Below, one piece after another: positions 1 to 5,271 of a stretch of 5,271 bases of DNA. Below the pieces are notes generated by a model, which searched no databases, was not told where the DNA came from, and saw only the letters and a program-made list of their open reading frames with translations. The stretch covers positions 1 to 5,271 of the forward strand of contig JABABY010000145.1 of the NCBI GenBank assembly GCA_014237955.1, given 5' to 3'. The stretch's first letter is position 1. Each line of letters begins with the position of its first letter. The translations under genes were made by a program, and so were the position numbers. Origin of the DNA: Planctomycetota bacterium. Its GTDB lineage: Bacteria; Planctomycetota; Planctomycetia; Pirellulales; UBA7805.

Positions 1-79
1 GTCGTCGACCGGTTGCGGTCAACTGTATGTGTAGGCCGGCAGGCGGTTTCAGTAACGAAAAAGGCCTGAAACTAATAGA

Positions 80-105
80 AAAGGCGACCGTTTCCGGTCG
101 CCTTT
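80..105 (-). terminator. Rho-independent terminator, probably bidirectional
   Basis: An 8-bp perfect GC-rich stem (GGCGACCG at 83-90, CGGTCGCC at 95-102) closes a 4-nt loop. It is flanked by AAA on one side and TTT on the other, so it can act in both directions. Read leftward, the loop is GAAA, a stable GNRA tetraloop, and the stem is followed by UUUU. It lies about 67 nt past the stop codon of the leftward histone-like gene, so terminating that transcript is its likely job. Read rightward, it could also end a gene entering from the left edge. The frame starting at base 1 is open to a TGA at 67-69, but this is too short to call a gene. Confidence 0.75.
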
Positions 106-171
106 CCTCGTTGTTGCCAGTTGTATTCAGCGGTAGATTTGACTGCATTGAGCAGTCAGTCACCCGCGAAG

Positions 172-375
172 TTACTTCTTCTTTTTCTTAGCGGCCTTCT
201 TCTTCTTCTTGGCCGCTTTTTTCTTCACAGCTTTTTTCTTAGCAGGTTTCTTCTTTGCGGCCTTCTTCTTTACAGCCTTCTTCTTCTTGGCGACTGTCTT
301 CTTGACTGCCTTCTTCTTTGCAGCCTTCTTCTTTGCAGCCTTCTTCTTCACAGCCTTCTTCTTCTTCTTAGCCAC
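172..375 (-). CDS. Histone H1-like Lys/Ala-repeat DNA-binding protein
   Basis: This is a 67-residue protein built almost only from Lys (42 by hand count), Ala (17) and Val (5), plus one Thr, one Pro and the initiator Met. It is arranged as irregular AAKKK, AVKKK and PAKKK units, like the C-terminal tail of eukaryotic H1 and the bacterial H1-like proteins of chlamydiae and planctomycetes. Such tails bind DNA non-specifically and help compact the nucleoid; that role is inferred here from composition. The GTG at 375-373 is chosen as the start because GGAGG (complement of 383-387) sits 7 nt upstream. An ATG at 426-424 would add 17 residues, but that extension would contain this Shine-Dalgarno, and its composition differs. 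Lys codons are mostly AAG (about 36 of 42). The protein has no folded domain and no acidic or aromatic residue. A strong hairpin terminator lies downstream, so the gene is probably monocistronic. Function confidence is lower than gene confidence because composition alone defines it. Confidence 0.82.
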   Translation of the reverse strand: MAKKKKKAVKKKAAKKKAAKKKAVKKTVAKKKKAVKKKAAKKKPAKKKAVKKKAAKKKKKAAKKKKK

Positions 376-382
376 AGTTCGT

Positions 383-387
383 CCTCC
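383..387 (-). promoter_or_regulatory. Shine-Dalgarno that decides the GTG start of the histone-like gene
   Basis: The complement reads ACGGAGGACGAACT then GTG. The GGAGG core is 7 nt from the start codon, which is near-optimal spacing. This favours the GTG at 375-373 over the in-frame ATG at 426-424, which has no comparable site. Confidence 0.75.
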
Positions 388-419
388 GTAAAAAGTTCTC
401 AGTGAGATCCGTCTCGACA

Positions 420-470
420 GGGCCAAAATTAAGCCGGGGCCAAAATGAAGCCGGGGCCAAAACTAAGCCG
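420..470. repeat. Three tandem 17-bp direct repeats
   Basis: Three head-to-tail copies occupy 420-436, 437-453 and 454-470, with consensus GGGCCAAAAyTAAGCCG. The copies differ only at the tenth and eleventh bases (TT, TG, CT). They begin about 45 bp upstream of the GTG start of the leftward histone-like gene, so they cover its likely promoter region. They could be an operator array for a repeated-site regulator, a short intergenic repeat family, or the remnant of an insertion-sequence end: some IS21-family ends carry several internal repeats with GGGCCA-like cores. No transposase is visible nearby, so the last reading is weak. Confidence 0.85.
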
Positions 471-1425
471 TTGTCCATCACGTGTCCCACCATGACTAAG
501 AGCCACTTTTGTTAAGGCGGTGTCAATCGTTGCTATTTGGTTTAAGCGATTAGCAAAAAACAAAAAGCAACAGACAGCCAGACCCAAGGTGACTCATCTA
601 CCGTTGAAACACTTGAAGTCGAAAACCCAAATCAATATGGATAAATCTAACTTCGTCCGGAATTTTCTCTATCCCTCACAACACGTCAAGACCTTATTGA
701 AAAAAAAACGAAGTTTTATTCGGCATTTGATGTCGGCGACAAGTCTTTTCATTTCTCACACACACCAAGTAACACCATGGTCATCGAAAATCAGTTTGCA
801 AAAGGATGACACCGGAAAAACGCGATGGCCTTTCGTTTGCCAGAGCAGAACTGATGGTTTCAACAGAAGCGGATCACCCAAAAAGGAGGTATTGATGGTT
901 TAGCCAAGGTCATGAAAAGTCACTGATTCCCGCATTATTTTATCATTCTAGAGTTTTTTACCACTGCAAACACACCTCGTTTGTCGAAAGTGGGAACCAA
1001 TCGGAAAAATCATATCAAAGCTGGTGAGAACGTTCATCAGCCATGAAAATAATGTCGCAGAGGGAGTGTTTCAGGTCTTGCTGCGAAGTTTTCATCGGGG
1101 TTTGTTTTCTCAAAAGGGATGAAAAAACATGACGAGAAAAAAATGAAAAAAAAATTGAGTCAACTGCCAATTTGAAGGCTCGATTTCCTTCAGAAGCACA
1201 ACACCGCACGAACGAACATATCGCTTTGGAAGTAGTCGGCTCAATACGGTTTGGCAGTACGTGCTACGCTGCATGTTCAGGAATTGAATAAAATACAGGC
1301 CTCTCAATGGAAAAGGCTCTTTGCGGTCAAGAAAAAGCGACCACAGTCAGGGGCGTTTCTATTGCCAAACCTATTTTGCAACTGATCGACAGTACAAATC
1401 GCTAGCTATAGGCTTACAGCCCTCC
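471..1425. other. Long gene-poor intergenic region
   Basis: About 955 bases carry no gene I can support. The stretch is rich in A runs, including nine A at 1146-1154 in an A-rich patch around 1118-1158. The longest open frame is 520-903 rightward (GTG start, 127 residues). It is Lys- and Ser-rich, lacks a Shine-Dalgarno at its start, shows no domain, signal peptide or membrane segment, and matches nothing I recognise. Two leftward frames at 1015-1209 and 1110-1307 overlap each other and look random. No tRNA-like T-loop, rRNA or recognisable structured RNA was seen. A small inverted repeat, GGCT/AGCC at 1411-1421, lies just past the stop of the M50 protease gene but lacks a U tract, so it is not called a terminator. 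The region could be decayed sequence or hold an unrecognised small RNA. Confidence 0.6.
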
Positions 1426-2187
1426 CTAGTGGCTTGGTCCACCACCGAAGCCGCCTCGGCCTGTGTAACGTTGTAAGGTTGTGTAGCTCGTATAGGCCAA
1501 ATAACCGAACATGATGGCAAGAAATAGCCTCTGGAGAAGCATAATACTTGCAATTGCCACGGCGGTGGAAATGAAGATCGAAATCCCCAGCGATAGTTCA
1601 ATCCCCCGATTGCGGTTTGTGATCAAACACAACTCCCGCATGATCTGGCCCCCATCAAGCGGGTAGATTGGCAATAGGTTTAGCAGGCCCCAGAGGATGT
1701 TGATCTGCCATAGATACCAGATAAGCGTATTAACATTATCCGAGGCAAAGAGAGAAAAGGATGCCCAGGGAGGGAATAAGTTACTTTCTTGCGGGTCCGG
1801 GAATAGCTGTACAGAATGGCCGCTTGCATGTACTGTCGCCATCACAAAGGCGATGAACAAAAAACCGGCGGCTGGTCCGGCGGCCGAGATCAGAATCTCT
1901 CTGCGGGTATCGTGGCGCGTTGGTTGGTAGGAGGTGAGGCCCCCAAAACCATAGAGTGTGATCCAGGGCCGACAACCGTTAGAGAGTGCCGCTACGGCAT
2001 GTCCCAATTCGTGAATAAGGATCGATACAAAGGCGCAGCCAACCCAGATCAAAAGGTTGATGGGATCTTCTCCGCCACCAAGCCCCAGTAGGGCAATCAC
2101 CACCCAGAAAAAAGGGTGGACGCGAACAGGAATGCCAAAAAGATTAAAACGCAGGTCGTATTGGCTTGCTGGCGGTTCACCGAGCAT
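1426..2187 (-). CDS. Site-2 protease family protein (peptidase M50)
   Basis: This is a 253-residue polytopic membrane zinc metalloprotease of the kind that cleaves substrates within the membrane. The zinc-binding HELGH motif is at residues 59-63 (His59 and His63 ligands, Glu60 catalytic). The second family motif, NLLPIYPLDGG, is at 170-180, with Asp178 as the third metal ligand. About six hydrophobic segments can be seen, near 21-38, 43-69, 98-119, 152-172, 198-218 and 219-233. There is no PDZ or CBS domain, so this is a minimal core-only S2P rather than an RseP-type enzyme; the substrate is unknown. The short Gly-rich C-terminus (GRGGFGGG) is probably disordered. The ATG at 2187-2185 is preceded by AAAGG about 7 nt away. 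The gene begins 45 nt after the stop of lpxB on the same strand, so the two are probably co-transcribed. All catalytic residues are intact. Confidence 0.93.
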   Translation of the reverse strand: MLGEPPASQYDLRFNLFGIPVRVHPFFWVVIALLGLGGGEDPINLLIWVGCAFVSILIHELGHAVAALSNGCRPWITLYGFGGLTSYQPTRHDTRREILISAAGPAAGFLFIAFVMATVHASGHSVQLFPDPQESNLFPPWASFSLFASDNVNTLIWYLWQINILWGLLNLLPIYPLDGGQIMRELCLITNRNRGIELSLGISIFISTAVAIASIMLLQRLFLAIMFGYLAYTSYTTLQRYTGRGGFGGGPSH

Positions 2188-2232
2188 TTTTTTACCTTTG
2201 GTTATGAAACAACCGGAGTCTGTTGCAAATGA

Positions 2233-3522
2233 TCAGCAGCGAATGGTCGTATCGGCCAGGAGAGTAACTCCTGACGCTTTTCCGAGGGCAGATGGTGAAA
2301 AATGGGGTTGAGGCATTTGGTCAGTATGATTTTCCAACTGCCCGAGAATATACGTAGCGGCCCGCTCGGAAGCGCCGCCACAGGCAATCTGCTCCCGTAA
2401 CTGGTGCAGTTGTGCCCGACGCCTTTGCCATTCCTGCTCGTCGCTAAGCCAGCGGATCAGGTGCCGAGCGATTTGTGCAGATTTGTCGCCGTAGGTGGCG
2501 TATTCTGGAAAGGGAATATCTTTTGCGCCGCTTCGGTCCGTATCAATAAACCGGGACCGCTCAATCAGCGGTTCATCAGCGAGCATATTTACAAGCGTGA
2601 TATATTTCACCTTAAACTGCAAAAGTGGTGCAAATAATTTCACCAACCCATAGAACCACCACGTTGCCCAATAGAGGATAACGGTTGGTTTTTCGTGGTA
2701 CAGTAGTTCTAGAGATACCGATCCTGAGCAGGCCATGGTGCAATGGCTGGCGCGGATCAATTCAGGTGTCTGCCCCACAACAACATCGACGGGAAAGTCC
2801 AATTTGGCGATCAGAGATTGAGCTATTTTGGCCTGGGACTGTTTGAAGATGGCAATCGCAAAGCGCGTCTGGGGGACCTCCTTGAGGATTAGCCGAGCGG
2901 CCTTGAGAAACCATTTGAGATTGTTTTTGACTTCTTGGGTCCTCGATCCTGGGAGAATGGTTACCAACGGACCCGGACGATTCGTTAACTCCGTAATGAA
3001 GTTTTCATCCAACCGTTCCTCTCGCAATTGATCGAAGTAGGGGTGACCGACAAATGTGGCGTTGCAGCCTCGCTGCCGATACCATTCCGGCTCGAATGGG
3101 AGTTTGCAAAGGATATGATCCACAAGTCGTCGCATTTTATGGACGCGCCATCCGGCCCAGGCCCAAATTTGTGGTGTTCCATAATAGAATACGGGGATCC
3201 CATGGATTTTTGCGCGACGCGCAATCCACCAATTGAATCCCGGGTAGTCGATAAGCACAACAGCATCGGGTCGATGGTGTCGGAAATAACGATCCGCTTG
3301 ACAGACGAGGCTCCAGAATCGGGAGAGATTAAAAAGAACGTGAGACAAACCCATGACTGCCAGCTGAGTAAGATCGGAGTGTAAACGGCAACCGGCAGCT
3401 GCCATTCGCGGTCCTCCGTAGCCCACTATTTCCAAGCCAGTTTGTTGTTTTTGCAATCGCAAGATCAGGTTTGCGCCGTGCAAATCTCCACTAGGCTCCC
3501 CGACCGAGAAAAAGATCTTCAT
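2233..3522 (-). CDS. lpxB: Lipid-A-disaccharide synthase
   Basis: This GT19-family glycosyltransferase joins UDP-2,3-diacylglucosamine to lipid X (2,3-diacylglucosamine 1-phosphate), giving tetra-acyl disaccharide 1-phosphate and UDP. It acts on the cytoplasmic face of the inner membrane in lipid A synthesis. The N-terminus begins directly with the family motif GEPSGDLHGA at residues 8-17. Other matches are YPGFN (93-97), QIWAW (118-122), GHP (159-161), LPGSR followed by QEV (190-198), SGSVSLE (266-272) and PFPEY (337-341). The conserved domain ends near residue 395. A tail of about 34 residues follows, giving 429 in all against about 380 for the E. coli enzyme. The ATG at 3522-3520 is secure: an in-frame TAA lies upstream with no other usual start codon between, and the protein starts where family members do. 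It has no Shine-Dalgarno of its own; a six-codon frame overlaps it as ATGA. The M50 protease gene follows after 45 nt. Confidence 0.97.
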   Translation of the reverse strand: MKIFFSVGEPSGDLHGANLILRLQKQQTGLEIVGYGGPRMAAAGCRLHSDLTQLAVMGLSHVLFNLSRFWSLVCQADRYFRHHRPDAVVLIDYPGFNWWIARRAKIHGIPVFYYGTPQIWAWAGWRVHKMRRLVDHILCKLPFEPEWYRQRGCNATFVGHPYFDQLREERLDENFITELTNRPGPLVTILPGSRTQEVKNNLKWFLKAARLILKEVPQTRFAIAIFKQSQAKIAQSLIAKLDFPVDVVVGQTPELIRASHCTMACSGSVSLELLYHEKPTVILYWATWWFYGLVKLFAPLLQFKVKYITLVNMLADEPLIERSRFIDTDRSGAKDIPFPEYATYGDKSAQIARHLIRWLSDEQEWQRRRAQLHQLREQIACGGASERAATYILGQLENHTDQMPQPHFSPSALGKASGVTLLADTTIRC

Positions 3523-3539
3523 ATTTGCGATGTACCCAT
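3519..3539 (-). CDS. Putative six-codon leader frame coupled to lpxB
   Basis: Read leftward, ATG at 3539-3537 opens a frame encoding MGTSQI. Its TGA (3521-3519) overlaps the lpxB ATG (3522-3520) as ATGA. AGAAGG (complement of 3546-3551) sits 6 nt before the leader ATG, whereas lpxB has no purine-rich site at normal spacing. The arrangement suggests that ribosomes load at the leader and reinitiate on lpxB. This is inference from sequence alone; the AGAAGG may be chance, and planctomycete genes often lack clear Shine-Dalgarno sites. Confidence 0.35.
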   Translation of the reverse strand: MGTSQI

Positions 3540-3641
3540 TTGGAGCCTTCTGAAAATCCGTGTTGGGTTAGTATCGCAAAACAGACTGCGCGAAGAAATA
3601 GCATCTTGAAGCGAATGCGCGGCGCGTCGAGGGCTTTTAGA

Positions 3642-3658
3642 AAGTTTTATAAAAACTT
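3642..3658. repeat. AT-rich perfect inverted repeat between the ankyrin gene and lpxB
   Basis: AAGTTTT (3642-3648) and AAAACTT (3652-3658) form a 7-bp stem with a 3-nt loop. It lies about 30 bp past the stop of the ankyrin gene and 120 bp before lpxB. It could weaken readthrough between the two, but the stem is AT-rich and no clean U tract follows, so it is not a standard terminator. Confidence 0.4.
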
Positions 3659-3686
3659 CTTTCAGCGAATTGGGGCATTCGGTCTT

Positions 3687-4505
3687 TCATTCATTCCGGT
3701 CGGGGAATGGATGATCATCTGGAGTTCGTGGACTGTTGCCCGGAACGCGACCTGGGATGTTTGGATCTTTTCTGGAGCTGGACCTGACTTTGCTCTGTTT
3801 GAGCCGCTCGGAACTTTGACCAAGGAGCGATTTGCTCCGGTTGGCTTTGATCTCCTTTTCAAGTTCAGCCTGCGCAAGCTCCTCTGAGGTTTTAGCACCC
3901 GCTTTGCGCAGCATTTCCTGGATCGCATAGTTTTCGAGACTCTGATCCTCTAAATTGGCCAATTGTTGTGTGTCGTACGTTGAACCCAACAGGCGGTCTA
4001 TCGTGCGACCTTTGCTGGTGCCAATGTCGAGTGGTGTCCTTCGCAAACCATCGAGTGCATTTACATCCGCGCCGCTACGAATCAACATCTCTGCAAATTC
4101 CAGTTGCTGTAGGGTGGCAGCAACATGAAGCGGCGTCGGCCCTTTTTTAAGGATTTTGTTGCCGTCTTGATCCATCGTATGGATCCTATTGTTTAAATTG
4201 ACATCTGCCCCATGTTCGATCAGCAACATTCCCATTTCTACAAAGCCATTGGCTGCAGCTGCATGTAGGGGAGGAAGCCCTGTTGCAGGCTGGGTGTTGG
4301 GATTCTCTCCGCTGCGGAGGATGGCTCTCGCTTTTTCCAGGGCATTGCGACTCACCGTACTGTTGAGCGAGTCATTATCCTGCTGCGTTTTTTTTTCGAT
4401 ATCGGGAGGGAGAACGGTCTGTTGCGAATCCGAACATCCGCTAAAAAGAATGAGGCATTGCAGTAGCATAATGCCAAGAAACGAAAGGTATTGGATTGAG
4501 AACAT
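3687..4505 (-). CDS. Ankyrin-repeat putative lipoprotein
   Basis: From the ATG at 4505-4503 this is a 272-residue protein. It opens with a hydrophobic segment ending in a lipobox-like LFSGC (Cys at residue 24), so it is probably exported and lipid-anchored. After a linker, ankyrin units follow: a degenerate first one near 54-74, a clear one at 75-107 (PLHAAAANG, then LLIEHGADVN), another at 121-153 (TPLHVAA, then LIRSGADVNA) and a partial one from 154 (RRTPLDIG). About 14 extra residues separate the two clear repeats. The C-terminus has a charged helical stretch (about 207-235), then a Pro/Arg-rich tail. Ankyrin repeats bind proteins; the partner is unknown. The start is uncertain. ATG 4589-4587 has an AGGA 8 nt upstream and would give 300 residues, but puts 51 residues before the lipid-carrying Cys. 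ATG 4703-4701 would overlap the divergent thioredoxin gene and is unlikely. Lack of a basic residue after Met1 is a weakness of the chosen start. Confidence 0.85.
   Translation of the reverse strand: MFSIQYLSFLGIMLLQCLILFSGCSDSQQTVLPPDIEKKTQQDNDSLNSTVSRNALEKARAILRSGENPNTQPATGLPPLHAAAANGFVEMGMLLIEHGADVNLNNRIHTMDQDGNKILKKGPTPLHVAATLQQLEFAEMLIRSGADVNALDGLRRTPLDIGTSKGRTIDRLLGSTYDTQQLANLEDQSLENYAIQEMLRKAGAKTSEELAQAELEKEIKANRSKSLLGQSSERLKQSKVRSSSRKDPNIPGRVPGNSPRTPDDHPFPDRNE
4388..4396 (-). repeat. A9 homopolymer tract inside the ankyrin lipoprotein gene
   Basis: The coding strand reads GAA AAA AAA ACG, nine consecutive A, encoding Glu-Lys-Lys-Thr about 14 residues after the lipobox Cys. A run of this length is prone to polymerase slippage and contains an A AAA AAA slippery heptamer. 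Whether it is used is unknown; the frame is open as sequenced. Confidence 0.8.
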
Positions 4506-4663
4506 AAGAGCTGTTCGACAAAAAAGTTGAGGATTCGGACTGCTGCTCAACAAAAACAGTGCTGTCGTATTGCCCCAATACGGAGCCATTTTCAAAGTCC
4601 TACCACGAATCATAGCAGGCCGGAAGAGTTGCAGTCTTTTTCTGTAATTTTGGAATCGGAAAA

Positions 4664-5271
4664 ATGACCGAAAACAAAAAGGGATCGTATCTTTCTGGAG
4701 CATTTTCCAGCCGTTTATGTGCGGTTACTTTAATCGGGTTGGTTTTTCTGCTCACCCCCCTTTTTTTTCGGTGGATGCGGCAGGATCTCCCTTCGGCAGT
4801 TGACCATCCATCTGTTGGCAGGCATCTTCTGGATCTGCATCTGCAGGGACCAGAGCCAGCCGAGTTGGTCGAGATGGATGATCTGCGGGGTTCGGTCGTT
4901 TTGCTCAATTTTTGGGGCATCTGGTGTCCGCCTTGCCGTGCTGAATTGCCTCACATAGCCGCGTTAAGCAATGCATTTGATGGTATTGCAAGTGTTCGCG
5001 TGCTGGCGGTCTCCTGTGGAGCCCCGGGAAAAACCGAGCAGATCGGCCCACTTTGGAAGCAGACCCGCGATTATCTTTCCGGTCGTCGGCTAAAGATTCC
5101 TGTTTACACTGATGTTGGTGGGCTCACCCGTCGCTATGCAGAAATGGCCCTCAGCGGTCACCACGTTCTCCAGGCCTATCCTACGACGCTTCTTATTGAT
5201 CGAGGGGCAAAGATTCGGGCGGTCTGGACCGGTTATGCACCAGGCAGCGAAATAGAGATGAGACGTCAGAT
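4664..5271 (+). CDS. TlpA/ResA-like membrane-anchored thioredoxin, 3' end outside window
   Basis: The first 202 residues are visible and the frame runs off the window edge. A basic, polar N-terminus (MTENKKG) precedes one hydrophobic segment at about residues 18-36, which should anchor the protein with the rest on the outer face of the cytoplasmic membrane. A thioredoxin-fold domain follows: a beta strand VVLLNFWGIW leads to the redox site WCPPC at 87-91, then AELPHIAAL. The cis-Pro region is YPTTLLID (Pro173), followed by DRGAKIRAVWTGY. The CPPC motif and redoxin layout match the TlpA/ResA/DsbE family, which reduces or oxidises exported thiols, often for cytochrome c maturation; the substrate here is unknown. 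The ATG at 4664-4666 is preceded by GGAATCGGAAAA, a modest Shine-Dalgarno, and places the membrane anchor near the N-terminus. The gene is divergent from the ankyrin lipoprotein gene, with a 158-bp gap if that gene starts at 4505. Confidence 0.9.
   Translation, partial: MTENKKGSYLSGAFSSRLCAVTLIGLVFLLTPLFFRWMRQDLPSAVDHPSVGRHLLDLHLQGPEPAELVEMDDLRGSVVLLNFWGIWCPPCRAELPHIAALSNAFDGIASVRVLAVSCGAPGKTEQIGPLWKQTRDYLSGRRLKIPVYTDVGGLTRRYAEMALSGHHVLQAYPTTLLIDRGAKIRAVWTGYAPGSEIEMRRQ
4755..4768 (+). repeat. C6T8 homopolymer tract in the TlpA-like gene
   Basis: Six C (4755-4760) run directly into eight T (4761-4768), coding for the end of the N-terminal membrane segment (Thr-Pro-Leu-Phe-Phe, about residues 31-35). 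Such tracts mutate by slippage, and a one-base change here would abolish the thioredoxin domain. The frame is intact in this sequence. Confidence 0.75.

Noticed and set aside
7..20. Small hairpin GACCG/CGGTC near the left edge
   Set aside because: A 5-bp stem with no U tract; too small to call a terminator.
121..405. Rightward Leu/Phe-rich frames across 121-405 that look like a membrane protein
   Set aside because: They are the antisense of the AAG/GCC repeats of the histone-like gene (CTT, TTC, TTT codons) and have no ribosome-binding site.
520..903. 127-residue Lys/Ser-rich frame starting at a GTG
   Set aside because: No Shine-Dalgarno at its start, no recognisable domain, and composition that follows the A-rich DNA; kept only as a note in the intergenic entry.
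1015..1307. Two overlapping leftward frames of 64 and 65 residues
   Set aside because: They overlap in different frames, show no motif, and look like chance openings.
1697..2311. Several frames overlapping the M50 protease gene on both strands
   Set aside because: They are shadows of a gene with intact catalytic motifs.
2985..3384. Frames overlapping lpxB on both strands, up to 118 residues
   Set aside because: lpxB is unmistakable here; these carry no family motif.
3525..3887. Rightward 120-residue frame spanning the lpxB/ankyrin gap
   Set aside because: Most of it is antisense to the ankyrin gene's C-terminus, with no start signal or motif.
4506..4663. Divergent promoters between the ankyrin and TlpA-like genes
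   Set aside because: Candidate -10-like boxes (such as TATGAT read leftward near 4610) lack a convincing -35 at proper spacing, so no promoter is called.
4600..4954. Leftward frames of 106 and 74 residues
   Set aside because: They lie antisense to the TlpA-like gene, whose WCPPC and YPTT motifs fix the true frame.

Overview
The window looks like chromosome from a member of the Planctomycetota, most likely Pirellulales-like. This is an inference from protein character. The LpxB sequence, the compact site-2 protease with its HPFFW and FGGL segments, and the Lys/Ala-only histone-H1-like protein all resemble planctomycete proteins as I remember them; I ran no search. Base composition is close to balanced, and coding density is modest.

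Layout. Positions 1-171 hold no gene I can support, apart from a strong symmetrical hairpin at 80-105 that can end the leftward histone-like gene. A tiny leftward gene (172-375) encodes a 67-residue protein that is about 63% lysine. Three tandem 17-bp copies (420-470) lie just upstream of it. Positions 471-1425 are a long, gene-poor, A-rich stretch. It holds one unconvincing open frame (520-903) that ends in a near-perfect Shine-Dalgarno followed by a two-codon reading frame.

Three leftward genes follow. Read in transcription order they are an ankyrin-repeat lipoprotein (4505 down to 3687), lpxB (3522 down to 2233) and an M50 site-2 protease (2187 down to 1426). lpxB and the protease are 45 nt apart and probably co-transcribed. 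The ankyrin gene is 164 nt upstream of lpxB, so it may or may not share the transcript. A six-codon reading frame with a good Shine-Dalgarno overlaps the lpxB start as ATGA, which suggests translational coupling. On the right, a rightward TlpA/ResA-type membrane-anchored thioredoxin gene (4664 to beyond the window end) is divergent from the ankyrin gene.

Functionally, the right two thirds of the window concern the cell envelope: a lipid A disaccharide synthase, an intramembrane protease, a putative lipoprotein with protein-binding repeats, and an exported thiol-disulfide oxidoreductase. No mobile element, CRISPR array, tRNA or rRNA was recognised. I did not find a convincing new multi-gene system. 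The most interesting items are small: the five-amino-acid-alphabet DNA-binding protein, the lpxB leader frame, the 17-bp tandem repeat, and homopolymer tracts near the N-terminal ends of both divergent genes.
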